The position numbers were made by a program, and so were the translations under genes. A model generated the notes under the pieces. That model was not told the origin of the DNA. It searched no databases and was given only the letters and a program-made list of their open reading frames with translations. Below are positions 25,336 through 33,992 of a stretch of DNA of 64,000 bases, piece by piece; the first letter of the stretch is position 1, and every line of letters starts with the position of its first letter. The DNA is from Alphaproteobacteria bacterium (GTDB lineage: Bacteria > Pseudomonadota > Alphaproteobacteria > Rhizobiales > Hyphomicrobiaceae): NCBI GenBank assembly GCA_018819265.1, contig JAHJQI010000029.1:29163-93162 (forward strand). Reading direction: 5' to 3'.

Positions 25336-25432
25336 TGGCGCTCGCCAGCACGCCGAACGTCATCTTGAAGCGCATGACGCTCGATCAGACACCGCGAGGC
25401 CGGCCCAACGGACCGGCCTCACAATGCTTCGA

Positions 25433-25930
25433 TCAGATCGTGTCGCCGATCATCGAGCACAGCGTTTCCGCACTCGACTTGTCGTGCACGGGCGGAGCAT
25501 CGTCGATGTTGAGCACCTTGACGACGCCGTCGTCCACCAGCATCGAATAGCGCTTGGAGCGCACCCCAAGGCCGCGGCCGGTAAGGTCGATCTCAAGGCC
25601 CGTCGCCTTGGCGAATTCGGCGTCGCCGTCGGCCAGCATTTCCACCTTGCCGGCGGCGCCGGTGTCCTTGCCCCACTGGTCCATCACGAACGCGTCGTTG
25701 ACCGCCGTGCAGCACACGGCGTCCACTCCCTTGCCCTTGATTTCATCGAGCCGCTGAAGAAATCCCGGCATGTGCTTTTGATGGCATGTCGGGGTGTAGG
25801 CGCCGGGCACCGCGAAGAGGGCAACCTTGCGGCCCGAGAAGATTTCGGCGGTGGTCTTCGCCTGCGGACCTTCCGGCCCCATGACGAAGAATTTGGCTTC
25901 GGGCAGCCGGTCGCCGACGCTGATGGTCAT
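25433..25930 (-). CDS. Peroxiredoxin, Prx5 (AhpC/TSA-like) type
   Basis: A 165-residue thiol peroxidase of the Prx5/hybrid-glutaredoxin type. The peroxidatic Cys49 lies in VPGAYTPTCHQKHMPGF, which has the family signature. VCCTAVNDAFVMDQWGK and SKRYSMLVDDGVVKVLNID complete the fold. A second cysteine pair at about 75-76 might serve as the resolving thiol, though glutathione-dependent recycling is also known for this group. AAGGAGCG sits just before the ATG at 25930. The next gene upstream (26079-27059) is on the same strand, but 148 bases away. Confidence 0.94.
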   Translation of the reverse strand: MTISVGDRLPEAKFFVMGPEGPQAKTTAEIFSGRKVALFAVPGAYTPTCHQKHMPGFLQRLDEIKGKGVDAVCCTAVNDAFVMDQWGKDTGAAGKVEMLADGDAEFAKATGLEIDLTGRGLGVRSKRYSMLVDDGVVKVLNIDDAPPVHDKSSAETLCSMIGDTI

Positions 25931-26078
25931 CGTTCGCTCCTTGGTTGGGTTGTTGTTTTCTCGATTGAATGTGCACGTGTTCGCACGTTTGGCCTGCAAC
26001 TTGCCACCACGTTGAACGCCGCGCCAGCAGTTTTGGTTTCAAAAGGATCGAGGAGCCGGCCTGCGACTCCCGTCCGCG

Positions 26079-27059
26079 CTATTTCAAGACGAGTTCGCGC
26101 TCCGACTGGCCGTCCGCGCCAACCAGCGTCAGCCTTATCGTCTTGCCCTTGAGATCCTCGAAATCGAGCGTCTGCGTCAGGTCGATCTCGAAGCGGCTGG
26201 AACCGCCCACCTTCCCCGCGCCTTCAACCCGACGCGGCATCGGCAGAAAGAGGCCACCGGGAGCTTCGGCGAAAACATCGCCCATGTCAGGACTTGCACC
26301 GAAATCGATGTCGAGCACCACGCGCGGGGCCTTCCCGGCCAGAACGATTTCGTGACCGGTAAGTTCCGGATCGCCCGGCTGCTTCTGCGCACTTTTGCGC
26401 GGCGCCTGATCGAGCGCATTCTTCAGTCCTTCAGGCATGTCTTGGGCACCGCTTTGCGGCACGTCGAGCGCAAGACGCGCTTCGGCGGGAATGCAGATAT
26501 CGCGGCAGACGCCGAACGCGAATTCGAGCGCCAGTTCGACCGGCTTGCTCGCATCCGCCGGCGTCACGATCACCGGAAGGACAACGTTGTCCTTGTAGCC
26601 GATCGAATCCCCGGCCGCGTCCGTCAGCCTTTTCGGCGCCGGAAAGACCACCTTCGCATCGGCAACGTTCTTCGATTTGGACCAGTCGAAATCGGGCGGT
26701 ACTCCGCCCGCCTCACCCGGAGACCGCCAGTAGGTCTTCCACCCCGGCTGCAAATCGATCTCGACACCGGCAATGATCGCCGCTGGCTTGCCCGGAACGG
26801 CCTGACTGTCCCGGCCCGCAATCATCCGCACCCGCGAAGCGTGCCCGTCGACCCACTCGCTCGTCAAATCGCCCGCGGCTGCCTGCGCCAGCACGGGCAC
26901 CGCAGGCACACCGGCAAGTACGGCAGAAATGGCCACCGCCGCACCGGCCGCCCAGTGTTTCCAGGCATTCGAGTGAATTTTTGCGCGTTCCAAACCTGCA
27001 CGTCCTGTAATTTTGCCTAATTTGATGCCAGTGCTTGGTCTAACCGGTTTTGCATCCAT
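26079..27059 (-). CDS. Secreted DsbD-N-terminal-domain protein
   Basis: A 326-residue exported protein with a signal peptide ending near VLAQAAA (about residue 60). The body resembles the N-terminal immunoglobulin-like domain of the disulfide reductase DsbD: GVEIDLQPGWKTYWRSPGEAGGVPPDFDW, LVVFPAPKRL-like, GYKDNVVLPVIV, and the pair FGVCRDICIPA, where two cysteines are spaced C-x3-C. Unlike full DsbD there is no membrane domain and no C-terminal thioredoxin domain. Such stand-alone proteins occur in Rhizobiales and may pass electrons to periplasmic targets, with a separate membrane partner (CcdA-like) elsewhere. It is divergent from yqgE. Confidence 0.82.
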   Translation of the reverse strand: MDAKPVRPSTGIKLGKITGRAGLERAKIHSNAWKHWAAGAAVAISAVLAGVPAVPVLAQAAAGDLTSEWVDGHASRVRMIAGRDSQAVPGKPAAIIAGVEIDLQPGWKTYWRSPGEAGGVPPDFDWSKSKNVADAKVVFPAPKRLTDAAGDSIGYKDNVVLPVIVTPADASKPVELALEFAFGVCRDICIPAEARLALDVPQSGAQDMPEGLKNALDQAPRKSAQKQPGDPELTGHEIVLAGKAPRVVLDIDFGASPDMGDVFAEAPGGLFLPMPRRVEGAGKVGGSSRFEIDLTQTLDFEDLKGKTIRLTLVGADGQSERELVLK

Positions 27060-27155
27060 CGCAAATCACGTGTCAATGAAGTGGCGTGAGGGCGCGCCAT
27101 CCGGCAAACAGAACCATCTTCACAACACCAGCCCCACAACGCTAATCTGATCCCC

Positions 27156-27776
27156 ATGAGCAAGAGATTGAAAATGAGCGGCAAAGGCTCTTCCTATCTG
27201 AACGGGCAGCTATTGATCGCCATGCCGAGCATGACGGACCCGCGCTTTGCCCGCTCGGTGATCTATATGTGTGCGCACTCCGAAGATGGCGCCATGGGGC
27301 TCATCATCAATCAGACGGCAAAGAACATATCCTTTACGGATCTGCTCGACCGGCTGGAAATCTATCCCGACGACACCGACGATGAGGAAGACTTCGACGA
27401 CCTTCCGGACGTTCCCATTCACGTTGGCGGGCCGGTCGAAACCGGGCGCGGCTTTGTCCTTCACACAGCCGACTATTTCGTCAAGGATACGACCCTTAAG
27501 ATCCAGAATGGGATTTGCCTGACCGCGACCTTGGAAATCCTGAAGGCAATCGCCTCGGGCTACGGCCCCGACCAGGCAATTCTGGCGCTCGGATATGCCG
27601 GCTGGTCGCCAGGTCAGCTTGAAAGCGAAATCCAGGCAAACGGCTGGCTCAACTGCCCGGCAACCGCCGATGTCGTTTTTGCCGACGGCAGGGCCGAGTC
27701 CGACAAATACGCATTGGCGCTCGCCACGATGGGAATCGACCCCTCCCACCTCGTCGCCGACGCCGGCCACGCCTGA
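27156..27776 (+). CDS. yqgE: YqgE/AlgH family protein (UPF0301)
   Basis: A 206-residue member of the YqgE/AlgH family. Family marks are [36 protein letters not shown], the [15 protein letters not shown] segment and [18 protein letters not shown] near the C-terminus. In Pseudomonas AlgH affects alginate gene control, but the biochemical role of the family is not settled. An internal ATG at 27174 with AAGAGA before it is another possible start. It is transcribed alone, divergent from the DsbD-N-like gene. Confidence 0.93.
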   Translation: MSKRLKMSGKGSSYLNGQLLIAMPSMTDPRFARSVIYMCAHSEDGAMGLIINQTAKNISFTDLLDRLEIYPDDTDDEEDFDDLPDVPIHVGGPVETGRGFVLHTADYFVKDTTLKIQNGICLTATLEILKAIASGYGPDQAILALGYAGWSPGQLESEIQANGWLNCPATADVVFADGRAESDKYALALATMGIDPSHLVADAGHA

Positions 27777-27854
27777 GCGCTCGCCCGCTGGACCGCTTCG
27801 CGAAGCGCGGCTGCGAATTCCATGAAAAGCCAACCCGCCCTGATCTCGGGCGCT

Positions 27855-30800
27855 TCAGCCCTTGTCGCGCTTCTTTGCCGTCGGCACGCCGTCTTCGCCC
27901 GGACGCGCGGCCCTTCGCGATGCGTCGGAACCGCCCGGACGCGCCGCTGTCTTGCCCGCCAGCCGCGCGAGACTTGCGGCGATGCCGGGCGGCAGGTGAC
28001 CGTAAGGATCGCCGCCGGATGCGCCGGTTTCCGCATTGCTGCCGTTGCCACCACCACCACCTGGCGGCGGCAGGCCGCCATTCGCGGGCATGAGGACATC
28101 CTGCCGGCCCCCCGGCGGGAACGGCAGGCCCGGCTTCGCGATATGGGTCGGTTCGGAAACCCTGCTGCGTGATTGCGCGGATGGTGCGCCGGCGGGTCCC
28201 GGCGGCGGCTTCGCCTCGGGGAACGGGAAAGGCGCAGCCGCGGTTTTTGCTGCAGGGACAGCTGGTGGCGTAGCCGTTGACGGGGGTGCCGTACCATTGT
28301 TGCCCGACCCGTGAGCGGAAGGCGGCCGACCGCCACCCGCCTTAGGCACCGGCGGCGGATTATCTGCCTGTGGCTGCGCCGGAGCGGAGTTCCGGCTGGC
28401 TTGTTTGCCCGATAGAGGCGCGGAGGTTGAAAGACGCACCGTCGGATCGCGGTCTTCGCTGACCGCCAGTGGCGGTGGATTCGGCGGAGGAATTGGCGAA
28501 AGCGGCGGTGGCCCGGACCCTGCGAACTTCGCCGCAGCCGGTTGCTGGTGGGGTTGTGGACGCGCCGTTGGCGGCAGGGACGGCGGCTTGGCCGGCTCTC
28601 TCCAGTTCGCCTGGCCATTCGGGATGTTCGCCGGGTGGGCCTGCTGCGGCAAATGCGGCGGAACATTCAAGGGCGGCGCATTTACCGGCGGCATCTGCCC
28701 AGGCCTCGTCGCAGGATCCCTTTTCGGCGGCGGACGCTGCGTCCGTTCGATTGGCCGGACCGTTATATTCGGCAGGTTGGCGATGGCGCGGCGGGCATCC
28801 CTGAATGCATCATCCGAACCCGGACGCAGGTGTCGGCCGGCACCCTCCGGGATCGCCGGAGGCGATGGCGGCACCGCTCCCTCACGGCCAGCAACCGGTG
28901 TCTCCACAGGCGGCATGCGGCCGTTGCCGCGTTGCCGCCGACCTTGACCCGCCGCCTGTTCCGAAGCTGCATTGGGCCTGTCTTCGTTGGCTGCAACTGG
29001 TTGCTCGACCCGCCGGCCCTTCTTCGCTTTCTTCGGCCTTGTGCGGAACAGGCCCGGAGCTTCGAGCTTGCGTTCGGATTTGGCGATCAGGCGCACAAGA
29101 TCGGCGATCTCTGACCCGGGCATCGGCTCGCCGTAATAAAGGCCCTGCCCGTATTCGCAGCCAATGGCACGCAGGAACACGACGTCCTCTTCGATCTCGA
29201 CGCCTTCCGCCAGCACTTTCTTTCCAAGTTCGTGCGCCAGCGATGCCACCGAGCGGACAACCGCCCCTCCTTCGCCCTCTCCCGCCGTACCTGCCTGCAC
29301 GATGGCCTTGTCGATCTTGATGGTATCGATGGGGAAGCGCTGCAGATAGACGACCGAAGAGAAGCCCGCGCCGAACTCATCGAGGACGATCTCCGCGCCG
29401 CCGCTGGAAAGGACGCGCATCATCTCGATGGCGCGCTCGGGGTTCTCCATCGCCAGCGCTTCGGTCACTTCAAGCCGGATGCATTTTGCCGGAACGATGT
29501 CGCGATTGAGGATCTGCCGCCACTCCTCGATCACTTCGGGTTTGAACAACTGGCTATTCGACAGATTGATGCTGACGAACAACGGAGCTTCGGCGCGTGG
29601 CAGCAGCGTTTGCCACGACTTTGCGGCTTCCAGAGCCTGCGTCAGCAGCACCTGTCCCACCTTGCGGATCAGATCGCTCTTCTCGGCGGTCTCGACGATA
29701 TAGCTGTGCATGACGGATTTGAAGCGCGGATGCTCCCAGCGCAGCACGGCTTCGAAGCCGGCAAGTTCTTCTGTCGGAAGGTACACGATCGGCTGGAAGT
29801 AGACCTGCAGCGCGCCCTGTTCGATGGCCTTGCGCAGTTCCTGTTCTTCGAGCGGCAGCCCGGCAGCCTCGGTGCGCATTTCCGGCTGGTAGATCTCGAT
29901 CCGGTCGGCGCCCTTGCGCTTGGCCCGGTACATCGCGATTTCCGCGCCCTTCAGGAGTTCGTCCGGGGTTGAGCCGTCGCCTTCGTAGACAGCGATGCCA
30001 AGCGACCCCGTCAGCACCACGTCCTGCCCGGCGATGTTGATCGGCGAGCGCAGCGAGCGGCGCACACGCTCGGCAAGTGCGGCCAGCTCGCGCGGGTCCT
30101 GCGCATTCAGCAGCAGCATGGCGAATTGATCGCCGCCGATGCGCGCCAGCGTGTCGTTGGTCTCCAGGTGACGCTTCAAACGCCGCGCAATGGTGAGCAG
30201 CAGACTATCCGCGACCTGCAATCCAAGGTTCGCGTTGATGGCCCTGAAGCGGTCGAGATCGATAAAGATGATGGTCGGCCGGACATTGTCTTCGAGCTTT
30301 GCACGCTGACTGGCAACCGCCAGCCGGTCGAGAAAGATCTCCTTGTTGGGAAGGTTCGTTATGCGGCAGCTCACGGCATCGTGGACCAGCCGCTCGTGCG
30401 TCCGCTTCGGATCCGTGATGTCGCGCAAGAGACCGACGCAGCGCACGTTTCGACGGTCCGTGCTTTCGACGCTCGCCGCTTCGAGTTCATACCAGCGGTA
30501 GCCGTTATCGGAATGGCGCAGGCGGAACTCGATGCGCATGCGCCCGCCGGAGCGTTCCTGGATCGACCAAAGCACCAGCCGGAACCGGTCGCGGTCGCCT
30601 TGATGCACGTGCTGCAGGAACTCCTCCACCTTGGTCGAGAGTTCGCCGTGATTGAGTCCCAGCTGCGCTTCGAGTACCGGACTGACCTTGATCTCGTCGC
30701 GCCGCGCGCTCCATTCCCAGGTCGCGGCGCCGACGCCATCGACGGCCAGCGCTCTCAGCTGCTGCTCATCCGGCGCCGAACCGTATGCCGGCTCCATGGA

Positions 30801-32078
30801 GCGGAACGCGAACTGCGTCACCGTAAAACCGATCAGAACGACGATCAGCACCAGGCCCGCAGCAAGCCCGGCGACGACGATATCCCCCGACATCCGTCCG
30901 GTCAGTGTGACGGCGGTCGCAAAAACCCAGACGATGAACAACAGCCATGTCGGAATGAGCGACATCGCCCGGTCCTGGCCGCGGACGGCAAGCAAAAGGA
31001 TGATCGCCGCACCGGCTCCGCCGATCAGCAGGAAGGAAAGCCGCGCGAACGTCGCCGACAGGCGCGGGTCGATGACGGCAACGGCAATCAGCGCAAGTTG
31101 CGCGAGTATCCATACGCCGAACAGCATGCGCACGAGGCCATGCCCCAGCCGCAACCGCAAGAAGGTGTAGAGGAAAATGACGAGACTGGCGGCGATCGAG
31201 GCTTCGCCTGCCGCTCGATAGACGGCGTTATCCTCCGGTCGCAGGTTGAACAGCCTGTGGAAGAAACCGAAGTCGACGCACAGGTAGACGAGCACGCACC
31301 ACGCAACGAGCGCCGCGGTGGGGAAGATCGCCTTGTGGTTGGCCGCGAAGATGGCCGTCAGGAAGATCGCCATCAGGCCGGTCAGTCCGAGCAGCGTGCC
31401 GTTGAACAACTGCCGCTCGCGCACCTTCAACTCATAGGCCAGCGGCTTCCACAGGAAGATCCGCGAAAACCGTTCGGACGAAAGTTCCGCGACGAATGTA
31501 ATCGTCTGGCCCGGCTCAAGTGTGATGCGGAAGACGTCCGCACGGTCGCTCTGTACCCGTTCGGGCACGAAACCGATCGACGGCGTCACGGCAGCGATCC
31601 GGCTTGCGTCGAGATCGGGCCAGACCCCGCCTGAGGCGACGCTGTTGTAGCGATCGGCCGTCAGCCAGTGCTCGATGTGCCGGTCCGTGCGGTTTGAAAG
31701 GGCGAAGACGATCCAGTTGGGGTTGGTCCCAGGCGTCACCGCCTTGACGTCCATGCGCCCGACGACGCCGTCGAGACCGGCCGCCGTCTCGACCTGCAGG
31801 CTGTCGCCGCGATTGTCGTAGATCTCGCCGCGATTGGTGATTTCGATCCGGTCGGTGCGCGGGTCTACGGCGATCGGCTCGAGCGCCATGGCGGGGCTCA
31901 GCCTTATCAACGAGCCGAGTGCAACCATGGCGAATAGAATTGCAGCGCGCGCCGGAAGACACGCGGGAGCCCCCACCCAACACGACTTTAGGAAGTGTTG
32001 GTGGAAACAAGCCCAACACGACTTCAGGAAGTGTTGTTCAAAACAGGTCCGTCCAAGCGCCCTGTCCGTGCGAACCAT
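27855..32078 (-). CDS. 7TM-PAS-GGDEF-EAL signalling protein with degenerate motifs and proline-rich tail
   Basis: A 1,407-residue membrane protein. In order it has a start region containing two translated palindrome repeats (QHFLKSCW twice, residues 15-34), a signal or anchor segment, an extracytoplasmic beta domain (about 75-200), seven membrane helices (about 210-430, 7TMR-DISM type), a PAS domain, GGDEF, EAL, and about 330 residues of Pro/Ala-rich disordered tail. The cyclase motif reads GGDQF in place of GG(D/E)EF. The phosphodiesterase motif reads EAV where EAL is expected, and LDEFGAGFSS where LDDFGTG is usual. It may therefore be a weak enzyme or a c-di-GMP sensor. The ATG at 32078 is two bases after the GNAT stop and has AAAAGGGGG ten bases upstream, which settles the start. 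Confidence 0.88.
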   Translation of the reverse strand: MVRTDRALGRTCFEQHFLKSCWACFHQHFLKSCWVGAPACLPARAAILFAMVALGSLIRLSPAMALEPIAVDPRTDRIEITNRGEIYDNRGDSLQVETAAGLDGVVGRMDVKAVTPGTNPNWIVFALSNRTDRHIEHWLTADRYNSVASGGVWPDLDASRIAAVTPSIGFVPERVQSDRADVFRITLEPGQTITFVAELSSERFSRIFLWKPLAYELKVRERQLFNGTLLGLTGLMAIFLTAIFAANHKAIFPTAALVAWCVLVYLCVDFGFFHRLFNLRPEDNAVYRAAGEASIAASLVIFLYTFLRLRLGHGLVRMLFGVWILAQLALIAVAVIDPRLSATFARLSFLLIGGAGAAIILLLAVRGQDRAMSLIPTWLLFIVWVFATAVTLTGRMSGDIVVAGLAAGLVLIVVLIGFTVTQFAFRSMEPAYGSAPDEQQLRALAVDGVGAATWEWSARRDEIKVSPVLEAQLGLNHGELSTKVEEFLQHVHQGDRDRFRLVLWSIQERSGGRMRIEFRLRHSDNGYRWYELEAASVESTDRRNVRCVGLLRDITDPKRTHERLVHDAVSCRITNLPNKEIFLDRLAVASQRAKLEDNVRPTIIFIDLDRFRAINANLGLQVADSLLLTIARRLKRHLETNDTLARIGGDQFAMLLLNAQDPRELAALAERVRRSLRSPINIAGQDVVLTGSLGIAVYEGDGSTPDELLKGAEIAMYRAKRKGADRIEIYQPEMRTEAAGLPLEEQELRKAIEQGALQVYFQPIVYLPTEELAGFEAVLRWEHPRFKSVMHSYIVETAEKSDLIRKVGQVLLTQALEAAKSWQTLLPRAEAPLFVSINLSNSQLFKPEVIEEWRQILNRDIVPAKCIRLEVTEALAMENPERAIEMMRVLSSGGAEIVLDEFGAGFSSVVYLQRFPIDTIKIDKAIVQAGTAGEGEGGAVVRSVASLAHELGKKVLAEGVEIEEDVVFLRAIGCEYGQGLYYGEPMPGSEIADLVRLIAKSERKLEAPGLFRTRPKKAKKGRRVEQPVAANEDRPNAASEQAAGQGRRQRGNGRMPPVETPVAGREGAVPPSPPAIPEGAGRHLRPGSDDAFRDARRAIANLPNITVRPIERTQRPPPKRDPATRPGQMPPVNAPPLNVPPHLPQQAHPANIPNGQANWREPAKPPSLPPTARPQPHQQPAAAKFAGSGPPPLSPIPPPNPPPLAVSEDRDPTVRLSTSAPLSGKQASRNSAPAQPQADNPPPVPKAGGGRPPSAHGSGNNGTAPPSTATPPAVPAAKTAAAPFPFPEAKPPPGPAGAPSAQSRSRVSEPTHIAKPGLPFPPGGRQDVLMPANGGLPPPGGGGGNGSNAETGASGGDPYGHLPPGIAASLARLAGKTAARPGGSDASRRAARPGEDGVPTAKKRDKG
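31978..32036. repeat. Two tandem 23-nt CAACA/TGTTG palindromes in the start region of the GGDEF-EAL gene
   Basis: Units at 31978-32000 and 32014-32036, 36 bases apart, read CAACACGACTT, then T or C, then AGGAAGTGTTG on the plus strand and differ at that single position. Both are 23 nt long, like the units at 11817-11912 and in glyQ, and share the outer stem but have a different core. On the coding strand they give the peptide QHFLKSCW in each copy, in frame with the predicted protein. Confidence 0.9.
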
Positions 32079-32080
32079 GG

Positions 32081-32677
32081 TCAGTCTGCCCCCTTTTCGG
32101 CCTCGTTGGCCAAAAGAGCGAATCGCAAATGATCCTGCCACGAACCGCTTATCATGAGGTAGCGTCGCGCCAAGCCTTCCCGCACAAAACCGGTGCGCTC
32201 CAGGACCCTTATCGAGGCTGTATTAGTCGGCATCGAGGCAGCCTCAAGTCGATGCAGACGCAACTGACCGAATGCGTGGGGGATAATCACCCGGACCGCC
32301 TCGCTCATATAGCCCTGGCCGACGTGAGCGGCGCCAAGCCAATAGCCCAAAGTCGCGGTCTGCATCACGCCGCGGCGCACGTTTCCGAGCGTCAATCCGC
32401 CGATCAGCCGCTCCCCGCGGATTTCGAAGACGCCAAACGCATAGCCGAGATCCTCGCGCGCTTCCTTCTGGTAATGGCGCACGCGCCGCCGAAAGGAACT
32501 GCGCCACAATTCGTCCTGGCGCCATTCGGGCTCCCACGGCTCCAGATGCGACCGGCTGGCCGATCTGAGCTCGGACCAGTCGCTATAGTCGTCGAGCATC
32601 AGCGGACGCAGATGCAGCCGCGCGCCGCGCAGCGTTCCCAGCCCTTCGTTTGTCGTCGACGGACGCAGGAAAGCCAC
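32081..32677 (-). CDS. GNAT-family N-acetyltransferase (RimJ-like)
   Basis: A 198-residue acetyltransferase of the RimJ/RimL group, which modify protein N-termini or other amines using acetyl-CoA. Visible family segments are LRPLMLDDYSDWSELR, the acetyl-CoA loop at LGYWLGAAHVGQGYMSEAV, HRLEAASMPTNTASIRVLERTGFVREGLARRY. The start was set at the GTG at 32677 because GAGGAGG lies eight bases ahead of it; no ATG is available after the end of the preceding gene and the longer frame runs into the M16 peptidase. It is 25 bases after the M16 gene and two bases before the GGDEF-EAL gene, so it is part of the same operon. Confidence 0.88.
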   Translation of the reverse strand: MAFLRPSTTNEGLGTLRGARLHLRPLMLDDYSDWSELRSASRSHLEPWEPEWRQDELWRSSFRRRVRHYQKEAREDLGYAFGVFEIRGERLIGGLTLGNVRRGVMQTATLGYWLGAAHVGQGYMSEAVRVIIPHAFGQLRLHRLEAASMPTNTASIRVLERTGFVREGLARRYLMISGSWQDHLRFALLANEAEKGAD

Positions 32678-32702
32678 CGGCAACGCCTCCTCGATCCAAC
32701 AA

Positions 32703-33983
32703 TTATCCGACTGCCGCCGTTCGCAGCGCCTCGCTGACGTGCTGCGCATGCTCCTTCGAGCGCGCTCCCGCCCCGACAACCGCCGCCGTCGGCACACCCG
32801 CCAGCATCGTGGCAATGAGCCCCCTGACGTCGTCTGCACTGACCGCATCGACTTTGGCGACTAGCTCTTCCTTGTCGATCAGGCGGCCGCGGCAGATGAG
32901 TTGCCGCGCCATCTGTTCGGCGCGCGCCGCCGAACTTTCTAGACTCATCATCAGCCCGGCCTTGAGCTGCGCCTTCGACCGGCTGACTTCTTTCTCGCTC
33001 GGCCCCGCCTCGGCCAGCCGGATGATTTCAGTCGAGATGACACCGAGAAGTTCGTCAGCAAGTTCCGGTGCGGTGGCCGCGTGAATCGTCATCACGCCGG
33101 TGTCGCTCAGCCCGTAGACCGAAGAATAGATGGAATAACAAAGCCCGCGCTTCTCTCGCGCTTCCTGGAACAGTCGCGACGACATCCCCCCACCCAGCAG
33201 ACCCGACAGAACTTGCGCTGCAAAGTAGTCCGGCTCGCAATGCGAAGGGCCTTCGAATCCGACGATCACATGACACTGTTCGAACGGCTGCGACGACCCC
33301 GTCACACCGCCCTTGTAGACCGCGCGCGCACCGTTGCCGGCCGCATCCCCCGTGCCAAGCCCGCCGAACAGCTCGCCCGCCAGATCGACGATCCGGCCAT
33401 GATCGACCGCCCCCGCCGCGCTGACCACCATTCGCGGCGCCACGTAGCGCGCGCCAAGATAGCCCCGCAAGCCGTCAGCGGTGATCGCTTCGACCGTTTC
33501 CGGAGTGCCAAGGATGGTGCGGCCGAGCGGCTGGCTGGGATAGGCCGCGTCCTGCGCCAGGTCGTAGACGACATCGTCGGGACAATCCCGGCTCGCCGCG
33601 ATTTCCTGGAGGATGACGTCGCGCTCGCGCTGCAACTCGGTTTCGTCGAACTCGGAATTCTGCAGGATGTCGCTGAGGATATCGAGCGCCTTATCCTCGT
33701 CGCCCTTCAGCACGCGCGCATAATAGGCCGTCGTCTCGAGGCTCGTCGCTGCATTGAGATCGCCGCCGACGCCCTCGATTTCCTCCGCGATGTCCTGGGC
33801 GGAGCGTTTCCCCGTGCCTTTGAAGGCCATGTGTTCGAGGAAGTGTGCGATGCCGTTTTGCGGCGCCGGATCGTGACGCGCGCCGACCCCGATCCAGGCC
33901 CCCAGCGACACCGTCTCGAGATGCCCCATCTCGTGTGTGACGACCCTCAGGCCATTGGCGAGCGTGCTGACATGTGTCGTCAT
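32703..33983 (-). CDS. M16-family zinc metallopeptidase (mitochondrial processing peptidase-like)
   Basis: A 426-residue pitrilysin-type peptidase. The inverted zinc motif HxxEH is at residues 47-51 (HFLEHMAFKGT), with the more distant Glu in ERDVILQEIAASRD. GLLGGGMSSRLFQEAREKRGLCYSIYSS is the other strong family mark. The short one-chain form equals the beta subunit of the mitochondrial processing peptidase and PqqL-like bacterial enzymes; the substrate is unknown. It starts nine bases after thrC, a pairing that is frequent in Rhizobiales. Confidence 0.95.
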   Translation of the reverse strand: MTTHVSTLANGLRVVTHEMGHLETVSLGAWIGVGARHDPAPQNGIAHFLEHMAFKGTGKRSAQDIAEEIEGVGGDLNAATSLETTAYYARVLKGDEDKALDILSDILQNSEFDETELQRERDVILQEIAASRDCPDDVVYDLAQDAAYPSQPLGRTILGTPETVEAITADGLRGYLGARYVAPRMVVSAAGAVDHGRIVDLAGELFGGLGTGDAAGNGARAVYKGGVTGSSQPFEQCHVIVGFEGPSHCEPDYFAAQVLSGLLGGGMSSRLFQEAREKRGLCYSIYSSVYGLSDTGVMTIHAATAPELADELLGVISTEIIRLAEAGPSEKEVSRSKAQLKAGLMMSLESSAARAEQMARQLICRGRLIDKEELVAKVDAVSADDVRGLIATMLAGVPTAAVVGAGARSKEHAQHVSEALRTAAVG

Positions 33984-33992
33984 TGAGATCCT

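Noticed and set aside
30126..31634. Open frame of 502 codons on the plus strand
   Set aside because: Antisense to the GGDEF-EAL gene; composition is the mirror of that gene and no domain is seen.
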